Assembly: GCA_934465295.1 (NCBI GenBank)
Contig: CAKSKU010000005.1
Location: 1 to 64,000 of the forward strand
From: an uncultured Oscillospiraceae bacterium
GTDB taxonomy: Bacteria > Bacillota > Clostridia > Oscillospirales > Ruminococcaceae
Direction of reading: 5' to 3'
DNA length: 64,000 nucleotides
In this document: one piece after another, positions 1 through 8,177 of the stretch
How the letters are laid out: every line of letters begins with the position of its first letter
Numbering within the stretch: the stretch's first letter is position 1
Translations under genes and position numbers: made by a program
Notes under the pieces: model-generated
What the model saw: only the letters and a program-made list of their open reading frames with translations
What the model was told of the DNA's origin: nothing
Databases searched by the model: none

Positions 1-30
1 TTTTCTCTTGTACTCGTTATTATATCGCAC
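1..30 (-). CDS. Start of a gene running off the left edge, possibly an insertion-sequence transposase (partial)
   Basis: Only ten codons lie in the window. They start with GTG at 30 and read VRYNNEYKRK. A strong ribosome site (AGGAGGG, minus strand, 38-44) sits 7 nt upstream, which is why this is called as a real start. The residue pattern resembles the first residues of helix-turn-helix OrfA proteins of IS3-type elements, but ten residues cannot establish this. The ribosome site is buried in a hairpin (36-69), a layout that would keep translation low. Identity is an inference; presence of a translated start is better supported. Confidence 0.4.
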   Translation of the reverse strand, partial: MRYNNEYKRK

Positions 31-35
31 AAAAA

Positions 36-69
36 TACCCTCCTTACTGGGTGTCCAGTAAAGAGGGTA
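36..69 (-). promoter_or_regulatory. Hairpin covering the ribosome binding site of the left-edge gene
   Basis: Arms 36-50 (TACCCTCCTTACTGG) and 55-69 (CCAGTAAAGAGGGTA) pair over 15 positions with one non-Watson-Crick position and a GTGT loop. The AGGAGGG ribosome site of the minus-strand start at 30 lies in one arm, so it would be masked in the transcript. The minus-strand sequence TGTACCCTC beginning near 72 could be a terminal end of an insertion sequence. A second small hairpin (GGTTTTT and AAAAACC arms, about 95-113) lies further upstream. Confidence 0.5.
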
Positions 70-299
70 CATATCAGACTCGCACTCTGTGGGGGTTTTT
101 GGTGTAAAAACCGTGGATACATACTTACTACTTCATTTCAAGATAAAATATAACATATCTTTTTTCCCTTGTCAAGTTTTTTATAAAATAAAAAAGTCAG
201 AACTTAAATCTCCAACAATATTGACTTTCCAAAGATTAGATCATATAATAAAATAAACGCCTAAATTTGGCGATATTCCGAAAACAAAGGTACAATAAA

Positions 300-1238
300 A
301 TGTCAGACTTCATCTATTCAGATACAAATAAGCATTACCATACCCAAAGCTATTACCTTAAACACCGCTTCGGCAGAAAGACCGTCAAGGTCTCGCTCAA
401 CGGCGGCTTTACCTGCCCGAACCGTGACGGGTCAAAGGGCGTCGGCGGCTGTACGTTCTGCTCGGCTTCGGGAAGCGGCGACTTCGGCGGCGACCCGAGC
501 GTTCCTATCGAAACACAGTTCGATGAGGTTCGTTCAAAGCTTACGGAAAAATGGGGCGAACCGCTCTATATCCCCTATTTTCAGGCGAACACGAACACTT
601 ACGGCAGCATCGAAAAGCTTCACTGCCTGTTTGAAAAGGCTCTGACCCTGCCAAACGCTGTCGGACTTGCCGTTTCGACCCGACCCGACTGCATTTCCGA
701 TGAGGCTGCCGATTATCTGGAGGAGCTTTCAAAGCGTACTTACCTTGTGGTAGAGCTTGGTTTGCAGACGATATTTGACAAAACCGCCGAGCGTCTGAAC
801 CGCTGTCACAGCTATGCCGATTTTCTTCGAGGATATGAGATGCTTGCTTCGAGAGGAATAAACGTCTGCGTTCACATTATTGACGGTCTGCCCGATGAGA
901 GCCGTGAAATGATGCTCGAAACGGCAAAAGCGGCGGCTTCACTTCGTCCTCACGCATTAAAAATTCATATGCTCCACATAATAAAAGGAACTAAGCTTGC
1001 AGAGGAGTATGAATGCTCGCCGTTTCCTCTTCTCACCGCCGAGAAATACGCTTCTCTCGTCTGCGACCAGATCGAGCTTATGCCGCCCGAAACGATAATC
1101 GAACGGATAACGGGCGACGGCGCAAAGGCTGACCTTGTTGCTCCGAGGTGGACACTTGACAAAAAGCGTGTTATGAACAGCATTGACCTTGAATTTGCTC
1201 ACAGGGGAACTTTTCAGGGAGATAATACTAATTTTTAA
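300..1238 (+). CDS. Radical SAM protein, TIGR01212/YhcC family
   Basis: A 312-residue protein with a near-N-terminal iron-sulphur motif: Cys39, Cys51 and Cys54 in the arrangement C-x11-C-x2-C, inside the sequence TCPNRDG...GGCTFCS. That spacing and flanking sequence are typical of the YhcC-type radical SAM family, whose reaction is not firmly established (roles in RNA modification have been proposed). The start is placed at ATG 300, with AAAGG about 9 nt upstream; an in-frame TTG at 267 has no ribosome site. The gene stands alone. The last codons and the TAA stop lie inside a palindromic repeat element (1225-1327), so the present C-terminus NTNF may have been created by that insertion. Confidence 0.88.
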   Translation: MSDFIYSDTNKHYHTQSYYLKHRFGRKTVKVSLNGGFTCPNRDGSKGVGGCTFCSASGSGDFGGDPSVPIETQFDEVRSKLTEKWGEPLYIPYFQANTNTYGSIEKLHCLFEKALTLPNAVGLAVSTRPDCISDEAADYLEELSKRTYLVVELGLQTIFDKTAERLNRCHSYADFLRGYEMLASRGINVCVHIIDGLPDESREMMLETAKAAASLRPHALKIHMLHIIKGTKLAEEYECSPFPLLTAEKYASLVCDQIELMPPETIIERITGDGAKADLVAPRWTLDKKRVMNSIDLEFAHRGTFQGDNTNF

Positions 1239-1327
1239 TCAAAGTGTAGACAAAAAATCGGCGCAAAATCCATTTATTCGAGATTTTGTTTGATTTTTTG
1301 TACACTTTCAGTTTAAAAATTTGTATA
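1225..1327. repeat. Palindromic MITE-like element, TACTAA family, copy 1
   Basis: The left half (about 1225-1270) and the reverse complement of the right half (about 1282-1327) share ATTTTTAA, AAAGTGTA, ACAAAAAATC and CAAAATC blocks, giving inverted arms of roughly 45 bp around a short centre. The element is flanked on both sides by TAA (1222-1224 and 1327-1329 region), which looks like a TNA target duplication. Related copies are at 8088, 46143 and 63793. It spans the end of the radical SAM gene and could also act as a transcription terminator hairpin. Confidence 0.65.
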
Positions 1328-1525
1328 AGTTTTCACCGTGATAAAAGCTAAGTGTGGAAAACATTTCTGCCGAAATTAGCAGTGAATAACAGCTTGCACA
1401 AAAAAGTCCGCTGCTCGTGAACAAATTTCTACACCCGATTTAACAAAAAGGCACTTGACCTTGCGCCGATAAAGTAGTAAACTAAATAAAATATATAATA
1501 ACGAATTTAAAAGGAGGAACTTTTC

Positions 1526-3001
1526 ATGCTTGAAACCGATATGTCCAAAAAGTTCGTCAAAGAGGGACTGACCTTTGACGATGTACTGCTTATCCCTGCT
1601 GAATCGAACTGCACACCGAATATGGTAAGCCTTAAAACCCGTCTTGCAGGTGACATCTACCTTAACACTCCTATCATCACCTCCGCTATGGATACCGTTA
1701 CCGAGGCAAATATGGCTATTGCAATTGCCCGTGAAGGCGGTATCGGCGTTATCCACAAGAATATGTCTGTCGAAAAGCAGGCAGATGAAGTCGATAAGGT
1801 AAAGCGCTCCGAAAACGGCGTTATCGTTAATCCTTTCTCGCTCACAGCGGACAAGCTCGTTTCCGAAGCTGATGAACTTATGGGCAAGTACAGGATTTCA
1901 GGCGTTCCTATCGTTGATGAAAAGGGAAAGCTTGTCGGAATCCTCACAAACAGAGATCTCCGCTTCCTCTCCGATTATTCAACACCTATCAAGGAAGTTA
2001 TGACAAAGGAAAACCTTGTTACCGCCCCCGTAGGAACAGACCTCAAGGGCGCACAGAAGATCCTTATGCAGCATAAGATCGAAAAGCTTCCTATCGTTGA
2101 TGAAAACGGCATCTTAAAGGGACTTATCACTATCAAGGATATTGAAAAGGCTGTCCAGTACCCGAACTCCGCAAGAGATAAGGCAGGAAGACTCCTCTGC
2201 GGTGCTGCTATCGGCGTTGCGGCAAATATGATGGAAAGAGCAGAGGCTCTCGTTGACGCTCAGGTCGATGTACTCGTTCTCGATTCCGCTCACGGTCATA
2301 ATATCAACATCGTCAATGCTGTTCGTGAAGTTAAGAAAGCATTCCCGAACACTCCCGTTATCGCAGGCAACATTGCAACGGCAGAAGCAGCAGAAGCTCT
2401 TATCGAAGCAGGCGCTGACTGCGTAAAGGTAGGTATCGGACCGGGATCTATCTGTACAACACGAGTTGTCGCAGGTATCGGCGTTCCGCAGATCACAGCG
2501 ATCTACGATGCAGCCTGCGCAGCAGCAAAGCATAATATCCCCGTTATCGCAGACGGCGGTATCAAGTATTCGGGCGATATCGTAAAGGCTCTCGCAGCAG
2601 GTGCGAATGTCGTAATGCTCGGCTCGCTCCTTGCAGGCTGTGAGGAATCTCCCGGAGAAACAGAAATTTATCAGGGCAGACAGTTCAAGGTTTACCGTGG
2701 AATGGGTTCGCTCGGCGCAATGGCTTGCGGCTCGAAGGACAGATACTTCCAGGAAAACGCAAGAAAGCTCGTTCCCGAGGGCGTTGAAGGACGTGTACCT
2801 TATAAGGGACCTGTTTCCGATACTATCTTCCAGCTTATCGGCGGTATCCGTTCGGGTATGGGTTATACAGGCTGTGAGACCATTGAAAAGCTCCATGAAA
2901 AAGCACAGTTCGTCAAGATCACAGGTGCAGGACTCCGTGAATCTCACCCTCACGATATTTATATCACTAAGGAAGCTCCGAACTACTCGGCACAAATTTA
3001 A
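1526..3001 (+). CDS. guaB: IMP dehydrogenase
   Basis: A 491-residue enzyme of normal family length that oxidises IMP to XMP with NAD, the committed step of GMP synthesis. The TIM barrel is interrupted by a pair of CBS domains at about residues 95-210. The catalytic cysteine loop GSICTTRVV contains Cys310, and the flap region GRVPYKG is present near the C-terminus. The start at ATG 1526 follows AAGGAGG at 1510-1517. It is monocistronic, followed immediately by dispersed repeats. Codon choice is biased as expected for a strongly expressed gene. No purine riboswitch was seen upstream; a possible TTGACC at 1455 has no convincing -10 partner. Confidence 0.97.
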   Translation: MLETDMSKKFVKEGLTFDDVLLIPAESNCTPNMVSLKTRLAGDIYLNTPIITSAMDTVTEANMAIAIAREGGIGVIHKNMSVEKQADEVDKVKRSENGVIVNPFSLTADKLVSEADELMGKYRISGVPIVDEKGKLVGILTNRDLRFLSDYSTPIKEVMTKENLVTAPVGTDLKGAQKILMQHKIEKLPIVDENGILKGLITIKDIEKAVQYPNSARDKAGRLLCGAAIGVAANMMERAEALVDAQVDVLVLDSAHGHNINIVNAVREVKKAFPNTPVIAGNIATAEAAEALIEAGADCVKVGIGPGSICTTRVVAGIGVPQITAIYDAACAAAKHNIPVIADGGIKYSGDIVKALAAGANVVMLGSLLAGCEESPGETEIYQGRQFKVYRGMGSLGAMACGSKDRYFQENARKLVPEGVEGRVPYKGPVSDTIFQLIGGIRSGMGYTGCETIEKLHEKAQFVKITGAGLRESHPHDIYITKEAPNYSAQI

Positions 3002-3003
3002 GC

Positions 3004-3035
3004 TAATTGATAATTGATAATTGACAATGGATAAT
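3004..3035. repeat. Short ATTGATAATTGA simple repeat after guaB
   Basis: Two to three imperfect units of TAATTGATAATTGACAAT start 3 bp after the guaB stop codon. The same repeat occurs at 49110-49150, 60188-60235, 60395-60437 and 63619-63690, always at a gene end. Confidence 0.6.
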
Positions 3036-3040
3036 TATTT

Positions 3041-3871
3041 GCATAGCTCAAATTTGTTTGGGCGATGCGAAGCTGACTTAAAGTTTACGTCCACGCTTTT
3101 CAAAGGGTGGCAGGGGTCAAGGGGGCAGAGCCACCTTGTCGCTCTCCGCAGAGAGCGAAACTCCTTAGACTAACAGCATAATGTCAGTTGCAATAGCGTA
3201 ATCAGTAACAAATAAAAAAGGCGCAATTCACAAGAAAAAAGGTAAAATAAGCTATGAGAAATTAGTTTGTAAACCTTAAAAATGTGAATTGCGCCAATTC
3301 TGTTTTTCTCAAAAAATCTATCCTTGAAGCAAAAATCCACGAACGAAGTGAGTGAATTTGAAGCTTCAATGCTGTATGAATGGTAAAACGCAGTATTGAG
3401 CAGCGATGGAATATCTGACAGATGGTCTATCTTGGGGGAGCAGTCTATGGTTTTATCCCTTTGTGCGTGAAAACGGTCGGATATGGAATCCTACCCTACG
3501 TTAAAATGTCGTTTCCAGTTCATATCCCACCGCTGTTCAAACGATGTCGGCGAGAAATGCTTATCGCTTTCGCTCTGCGCATTTTTCGCCGAGGATAGTT
3601 TGTTTGAGAAAAATAGAATTGGCGCAATTCACATTATTGGTTTTACGAAACTGTGTTTATCATAGTTCGTTTTACCTTTTTTGTGTGAATTGCGCCTTTT
3701 AGCTGTTAGTAATTTTTTTGTTGCAACAATGCCTTAGCTGTTAGTTTAGGGTATTTCGCTCTCTGCGGAGAGCGACAATGGGGCGCTGCCCCCTTGACCC
3801 CTGCCACCCTTTGAAAAGCGTGGACGTAAACTTTGGTTGGCTTCGCAACGCCCGACAAATGTCAGCTATGC
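3041..3871. repeat. Large composite hairpin-array repeat (R1), two inverted arms
   Basis: The left arm begins GCATAGCTC at 3041 and the right arm ends with its complement AGCTATGC at 3871. Each arm contains the same ordered elements: a GATGCGAAGC segment, a hairpin around CTTTTCAAAGG, a G-rich/C-rich hairpin (GGGGGC...GCCCC), the perfect hairpin TCGCTCTCCGCAGAGAGCGA, and a 76-bp palindrome with GGCGCAATTCACA ends (3220-3295 and 3621-3696). The centre holds a further hairpin around AAATCCAC...GTGAATTT (about 3326-3375) and a partial GGTCGGAT...ATCC hairpin near 3475. The open frames in it (for example 3483-3665) are not preserved in other copies, so no gene is called. Confidence 0.8.
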
Positions 3872-3899
3872 AAATAATTCCGCATTCCGAATTCCGAAT

Positions 3900-4214
3900 T
3901 TAATTATCGTTGTCTTTTTTCTCGTCAAAATAAATCGCCGAAGTGCTATACTCGTCTTTTCCTATTTTGTCACGCATCTCTTCAAGCTGTTTATCCGAAA
4001 CGGCTATGTTTTTCTCCGTTCGGCGGTTCATATTCGCTATGCTGAAAACTATCAGCACTGCGCCCGTGGCTATGAGCATATCGCCCGTGTCAAGTCCGAA
4101 CCTTGTTTTATTCAGCCACATCACTATCAGCATCACGAGCATAAATGCCATCAATGCTGTGAGCATCGGATTTCGTCTTTTCTTCGGTTTATACCGTTCC
4201 TGTCTGAGTTTCAA
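3900..4214 (-). CDS. Small two-span membrane protein, ABC exporter operon
   Basis: A 104-residue protein not recognised as a named family. The N-terminus is basic (KPKKRRN), followed by two hydrophobic segments at about residues 17-34 and 45-60, and a charged acidic C-terminal tail. It begins 13 bp after the stop of the ABC permease, so it is very probably the last gene of that operon and may assist the exporter. The stop codon lies directly in an AATTCGGAATT repeat; the last residues DNDN end with GATAATTAA, the same end sequence seen at the 60430 gene. Confidence 0.75.
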   Translation of the reverse strand: MKLRQERYKPKKRRNPMLTALMAFMLVMLIVMWLNKTRFGLDTGDMLIATGAVLIVFSIANMNRRTEKNIAVSDKQLEEMRDKIGKDEYSTSAIYFDEKKDNDN

Positions 4215-4227
4215 TGCGCATCGTCCT

Positions 4228-5604
4228 TTATTTCTTCAAAAGCTTTTTATTGGTCTTATTTTCGGAGGAGAACGACATTGTGAAAAGCTTGTCGCTCGTG
4301 AACATTCTTACCGCAAGGAACATACAAACGGCAAAGAACACGATCTGGTACGCCAGTCCTCCCCAATACATTATCATATCACCCGACAGAAGATTTGTCA
4401 AGGCTATATAGCTGTGCGTGAACGGGATAAGGAACATTATCACCTTTGCGGCAACGGGCATTTCGCCGAAGTCCATAAACATCGTTACGAAGAAAGGTAT
4501 CATTACCGCTATCATTATCGGCATTACAAGCGTCTGCACCGATTTTACGTCCGTTGCCGTTGCGCCGAGGATAAGCGATATCGAAAGTCCGATCGCAAGC
4601 GTAAGGAAAAGCTGCAAGCCGAAGAGGAGGATATCCATGCCGCTGAGCGAGAAGCCAAGCTGTGAGATAGCATCAGCCGTTGAAAGCACATCTGTTAAAG
4701 CTCCTGCATCGGGAACATTCGTCATTCCTGCAATGTCCGATATATTTGCCGAGCCGTTTGTTGCTCCGCTCATTGCACCGCCCATGATGCTTACCATATA
4801 TATGCCGAAGCCTACTATCATAAATACTGCGTTGAGAAGTGCGGAGATAATTGCCGCAACCATTTTTGCCGTTAAAACTGTCATTCTTGAAACAGGCGTT
4901 GAGAGAAGCGTTTCAAGCGTTTTGTCGATCTTTTCCGTCGAAATAGCTGTCATTATCATCTGTGAAGCGAGGAGGAGCAGGAAGAATATCGCAAACGGTG
5001 CTATCATCGATTCCATCATAACGATAGAGGAAACAGCCGCCGCAGGAATCTCAACGCTCCTGCCGTTCGCCGCCGAGAATTCGACCGTATTTGCAGGGGA
5101 GGTGATGAGCGCAACATCTTCTGCAGTAAGACCGTAGATGCTCTCCATTGCCTCGTCAGCGGAGTGATCAACGATAGTGCTTACCGCATCGCTCGACGAG
5201 ATAGAGGACATTGCCGCACTGAACCCGAGTGAGACCTTGCTCGCAAAGATAAGCTGACCCGATTTCTTTTCATTTACGATAGAGTCGCCGTAGCCCTCGG
5301 GGATAATTACAACATATTTAAGGTCAAGTCTTTCAAGTTCGTCATAATAATTGTCACTTTGAATGTCAACAATGTTAAGTTCAGTCGTTCCGTCAGCCTT
5401 GATGCGGTCAATAACGTTTTGGGTGAAAGCGGAGTCGTCCTTGATGCAGATGTTGAGCGTTGAAGTGTCAAAGCCCTCTTCCATCGAATGACCCATTATC
5501 TGACCCATAAAAACGAAAAGCACAAGCACGAATATCATACTAATTATAGCCTGCTTCGTGATAAGCTCACTAAGCTCTTTTTTAAGAAGATTACCGAACT
5601 TCAT
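4228..5604 (-). CDS. ABC-2 type transporter permease (NatB-like)
   Basis: A 458-residue permease with one hydrophobic span near the N-terminus, a large extracytoplasmic region of about 150 residues, and a cluster of about five spans in the C-terminal half. This is the ABC2_membrane_3 / NatB plan of exporters. The start is placed at ATG 5604 (MKFGNLLKKE) because AAAGGGTGG precedes it; an upstream in-frame ATG at 5637 has no ribosome site. It overlaps the end of the ATPase gene by 14 bp, indicating translational coupling. The substrate cannot be read from sequence: sodium, antibiotics and peptides are all known for related exporters. Confidence 0.88.
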   Translation of the reverse strand: MKFGNLLKKELSELITKQAIISMIFVLVLFVFMGQIMGHSMEEGFDTSTLNICIKDDSAFTQNVIDRIKADGTTELNIVDIQSDNYYDELERLDLKYVVIIPEGYGDSIVNEKKSGQLIFASKVSLGFSAAMSSISSSDAVSTIVDHSADEAMESIYGLTAEDVALITSPANTVEFSAANGRSVEIPAAAVSSIVMMESMIAPFAIFFLLLLASQMIMTAISTEKIDKTLETLLSTPVSRMTVLTAKMVAAIISALLNAVFMIVGFGIYMVSIMGGAMSGATNGSANISDIAGMTNVPDAGALTDVLSTADAISQLGFSLSGMDILLFGLQLFLTLAIGLSISLILGATATDVKSVQTLVMPIMIAVMIPFFVTMFMDFGEMPVAAKVIMFLIPFTHSYIALTNLLSGDMIMYWGGLAYQIVFFAVCMFLAVRMFTSDKLFTMSFSSENKTNKKLLKK

Positions 5605-6337
5605 GTTCAAGCACCACCCTTTCAAAAACTTCTTCAAGGTTAACGGCGTTATAACGCTCCTTAAGCTCGGGAACTGTGCCCGTTATCATAAGCCTGCCGT
5701 TCGTCATAATTCCCACACGGTCGGAGAGGTACTCGATCTCAAGCATATTATGCGAAGAAAGCAGGAATGCCATATTCTTTTCCTTTGCAAGCTTTTTTAT
5801 AGTGTTGCGTATCTCAAGCGCATTGATAACGTCAAGTCCCGAAGTAGCTTCGTCCATTATCGCAAGCTTAGGCTCGGTCATAACGGCTCTCGAGAGCAGA
5901 AGCTTTCTTATCATACCTCTTGAATAGCCGCCGATCTTGTCGTCAAGACGTTCACCCAAGCCGCAGATCTGCTCGGCAGTGCGAACATAGCGTTCGATAG
6001 TCATTTTGTCGGCGGTGAAAAGTCCTGCCATAAAATAAAGATACTTACGACCCGTCATAGTCTTGTAAGCGCCCGCCTCGTCGGGAAGATATGTGATGTT
6101 TTCACGAACCTTGTCAGGCTCTTTGATGATGCTGTGACCTGCAACGAGCGCATCGCCCGAGGTCGCCTCGATAAGTGTTGATATCATTCGTATAGTAGTG
6201 GTCTTTCCTGCACCGTTCGGACCGATAAGAGCGAAAATTTCGCCCTCCTCGACATCGAACGAAACCTTGTCAGCCGAAAAAACGTCCCTTTTGGGATATT
6301 TCTTGGAAAGCTCACGAACTTCCAGAACCTTTGCCAT
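5591..6337 (-). CDS. ABC transporter ATP-binding protein (NatA-like)
   Basis: A 248-residue ATPase. The Walker A motif GPNGAGKT is at residues 39-46, followed by a Q-loop region, the signature YSRGMIRKL (a variant of LSGGQ, as is usual in ABC-2 exporters), Walker B LAIMDEATSGLD and the H-loop SSHN. The start at ATG 6337 follows AGGAGG. It is the first gene of a three-gene minus-strand operon with the permease (14-bp overlap) and a small membrane protein. Together they form an ATP-driven exporter of unknown substrate. Confidence 0.93.
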   Translation of the reverse strand: MAKVLEVRELSKKYPKRDVFSADKVSFDVEEGEIFALIGPNGAGKTTTIRMISTLIEATSGDALVAGHSIIKEPDKVRENITYLPDEAGAYKTMTGRKYLYFMAGLFTADKMTIERYVRTAEQICGLGERLDDKIGGYSRGMIRKLLLSRAVMTEPKLAIMDEATSGLDVINALEIRNTIKKLAKEKNMAFLLSSHNMLEIEYLSDRVGIMTNGRLMITGTVPELKERYNAVNLEEVFERVVLEHEVR

Positions 6338-6381
6338 AATGTTTCCTCCTGTCAAGTGTATTATCTGATTAGTACAATAAT

Positions 6382-6410
6382 ACTATAACACCGTTGAAAT
6401 AGTTTGTCAA
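6382..6410 (-). promoter_or_regulatory. Sigma-A promoter of the ABC exporter operon
   Basis: On the minus strand TTGACA (6405-6410) is followed after 17 nt by TATAGT (6382-6387), 45 bp before the ATPase start. An inverted repeat TAGTA-N6-TACTA (6370-6385) overlaps the -10 element and could be an operator. Confidence 0.8.
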
Positions 6411-6480
6411 GGGTTTTTGGAAATTTTTTAAGGAAGGGTGAATTAAATTCGGAATTAGGAATTCGGAATGCGGAATTTTT

Positions 6481-6875
6481 GCATAATTCAACTTTGTTTG
6501 GGCGATGCGAAGCCAATTAAAAGTTTAGGTCAAGCCTTTTCAAAGGCTTGCAGGGGTCAAGGGGGCAGAGCCACCTTGTCGCTCTCCGCAGAGAGCGAAA
6601 TCTCCTAAACTAACAGCATAAGGTCAGTTACAATAGCATAATCAGTAACAGCTAAAAAGGCGCAATTCACACAAAAAGGTAAAACGAAATATGAGAAATC
6701 AAGTTTTGTAAAACCAATAATGTGAATTGCGCCAATTCTTTTTTCCTCAAAAATCTATCCTTGAAGCAAAAATCCACGAACAAAGTGAGTGGATTTGAAG
6801 CTTCAACACAGTATGAACAGCAGTGGGATATGAACGGAAAATGACATTATAACGTAGGGTCGGATTCCATTCACG
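6481..6875 (+). repeat. Hairpin-array repeat R2 (single arm plus half of the centre)
   Basis: It starts with GCATAATTC and follows the same order as the left arm of the composite at 3041: the hairpin AAGCCTTTTCAAAGGCTT, a GGGGGCAGAGCCACC segment, the hairpin TCGCTCTCCGCAGAGAGCGA, then the 75-bp palindrome 6659-6733 (GGCGCAATTCACA and TGTGAATTGCGCC ends) and the hairpin around AAATCCAC/GTGGATTT at about 6762-6805. It ends with TAGGGTCGGATTCC. An AATTCGGAATTAGG simple repeat (6447-6477) precedes it. Confidence 0.8.
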
Positions 6876-6957
6876 CAAGCGACAGTCGTAAATATATTCC
6901 TTGACCACACAGCCAAATGTCCTGTTGCATTATTGAAAGACTGCAAAAAATTTATGA

Positions 6958-6986
6958 TTGACAACTACGGGAAAAATGTATATAAT
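6958..6986 (+). promoter_or_regulatory. Perfect consensus sigma-A promoter
   Basis: TTGACA (6958-6963), a 17-nt spacer, and TATAAT (6981-6986) match the consensus at every position. The expected start is near 6993, only about 30 nt before a strong intrinsic terminator. Confidence 0.85.
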
Positions 6987-6992
6987 GATGAT

Positions 6993-7064
6993 GCTGACCA
7001 AAAAACATGATCTGATTATGTTTCAACCCGAGTAATGTACGCATTGCTCGGGTTTGTTTTTTTA
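6993..7064 (+). ncRNA. Candidate small RNA or attenuator leader of about 70 nt
   Basis: A perfect promoter initiates near 6993. The predicted transcript contains the hairpin AAACATGA-TCTGA-TTATGTTT and then the terminator hairpin ending near 7064. No open reading frame with a ribosome site fits inside. It may be a stand-alone small RNA, or the attenuated leader of the alkyltransferase-like gene starting at 7148. Sequence alone cannot separate the two. Confidence 0.5.
7025..7064 (+). terminator. Strong intrinsic terminator
   Basis: Arms AACCCGAGTAATG (7025-7037) and CATTGCTCGGGTT (7042-7054) form 13 pairs including one G-T, with a TACG loop, followed by TGTTTTTTTAT. Confidence 0.85.
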
Positions 7065-7147
7065 TAAAAAAATTTTTTTAAACAGTCTCATTGCATTGCC
7101 ATAAAAACAGCGTTATAATTAGAAAAAACACATTGGAGGTATTAAAA

Positions 7148-7636
7148 ATGGCAGGCGAAGAAAAGAAAGATTTTAATGCAATGTTGCACGACAGCAAGGA
7201 TATGCCGAAATTCAAGATCATCACTGATGATGTAAGCATTGAAAAATATGGCGGAAACAGAATGTATTTTGCTCCGCCTATTGACTATGACACAATTATG
7301 AGAAAAGTTCCGTTCGGCAAAGTCATTACAGTGGGAGAGATAAGGGAATATTTCGCCCGAAAATCGGGTGCGGACTTTACAGAGCCTATCACGGCAGGGA
7401 TATTCGTGTCCATCGCAGCATGGGCGAGCTATCAGCGCACCGAGAATAAAACGCCATATTGGCGCACCTTCAAAGCCAACGGCGAGCTGAATGAGAAATA
7501 CCCCGAGGGCATTGAAAAGCAGAAGGAACTGCTTGAAAAAGAGGGTCACACCATTATCAAAAAGGGCAGGAAGAATATCCGTTATTATGTTAAAGACTAT
7601 GAAAAATTTCTTTTTGTTCCGAATGAAATCATATAA
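7148..7636 (+). CDS. MGMT-family alkyltransferase-like protein without the catalytic cysteine
   Basis: A 162-residue protein. Residues 53-95 (VPFGKVITVGEI...FVSIAAWASY) match the DNA-binding fold of O6-alkylguanine-DNA alkyltransferases. At the position expected for PCHRV it has PYWRT (residues 103-107), and no cysteine is present anywhere in the protein. Alkyltransferase-like proteins that bind but do not repair alkylated DNA typically carry tryptophan there and hand the lesion to nucleotide excision repair, so that role is the best inference. The family also includes proteins of unknown function. The start at ATG 7148 follows GGAGG; an upstream in-frame start at 7091 lacks one. Confidence 0.75.
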   Translation: MAGEEKKDFNAMLHDSKDMPKFKIITDDVSIEKYGGNRMYFAPPIDYDTIMRKVPFGKVITVGEIREYFARKSGADFTEPITAGIFVSIAAWASYQRTENKTPYWRTFKANGELNEKYPEGIEKQKELLEKEGHTIIKKGRKNIRYYVKDYEKFLFVPNEII

Positions 7637-7668
7637 GCTCCGCCCCAACACTCCCCATAAAAAAACAA

Positions 7669-7698
7669 AAGTCGGCGAAATATTCACCGACTTGATTT
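7669..7698. terminator. Bidirectional intrinsic terminator between convergent genes
   Basis: Arms AAGTCGG (7669-7675) and CCGACTT (7687-7693), with GAA/TTC inner pairs, are followed by GATTTTTAAA on the plus strand and by TTGTTTTTTTA on the minus strand. The hairpin serves the alkyltransferase-like gene and spoVS. Confidence 0.75.
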
Positions 7699-7756
7699 TT
7701 AAATAAAACGATATGGAAAAACCAACACAGCACGAACTGCACCGAACTTTTTTCGC

Positions 7757-8017
7757 TTATCTTTTTTCACAGATCAGCTTTATAGCCGTGCGCTCCTCGC
7801 CCTCGATCTCCACGCTTGCAAAAGCAGGGATACAAACAAGGTCAATTCCTATCGGCGCAAGATATCCCCTTGCAACGGCGATGGACTTTATAGCCTGATT
7901 GGCTGCGCCTGCTCCGACTGCCTGAACTTCGACCTCTCCCGAGTCACGGATAACGCTTGCGATCGCACCTGCAACCGAATTAGGTGCAGATCTTGATGAA
8001 ACCTTCAATACTTCCAT
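7757..8017 (-). CDS. spoVS: Stage V sporulation protein S
   Basis: An 86-residue Alba-fold protein matching SpoVS along its whole length (MEVLKVSSRSAPNSVAGAIA...GAANQAIKSIAVARGYLAP). In Bacillus it is needed for late sporulation and influences septation; it probably binds nucleic acid. The start at ATG 8017 follows GGGGGT. It lies downstream of ymdB, the same order as in Bacillus (rny-ymdB-spoVS), but with about 210 bp between and its own promoter. It supports a sporulating ancestry. Confidence 0.95.
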   Translation of the reverse strand: MEVLKVSSRSAPNSVAGAIASVIRDSGEVEVQAVGAGAANQAIKSIAVARGYLAPIGIDLVCIPAFASVEIEGEERTAIKLICEKR

Positions 8018-8087
8018 GTTTATGACCCCCGGTTATTTTATTGAGCCGTCTGAAAGGTCATCGGCTCTTGCAGGTTTTTCGGTGTAA

Positions 8088-8115
8088 TGATTTTTAAACT
8101 GAAAGTGTAAAAAAA
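8088..8115. repeat. Fragment of a TACTAA-family element
   Basis: TTTTTAAACTGAAAGTGTA (8091-8109) is identical to the arm of the element at 63793 and of the right arm at 1282-1327. No opposing arm is present, so it is a relic. It lies in the 5' leader of spoVS. Confidence 0.55.
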
Positions 8116-8177
8116 CAGCATTATCATCGGACACCGCTTCGGAAAAACTGCCTGCGCATATTTTCCCTGATACCATT

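Noticed and set aside
1376..1525. Possible purine riboswitch upstream of guaB
   Set aside because: None of the conserved loop sequences of guanine or PRPP riboswitches could be found.
3483..3665. 60-codon frame inside the composite repeat
   Set aside because: The frame is not conserved in the other copies and has no ribosome site; the conservation is of hairpins, not codons.
3837..4665. Plus-strand frames opposite the ABC permease and small protein
   Set aside because: They are shadows; the minus-strand genes have ribosome sites, membrane spans and operon spacing.
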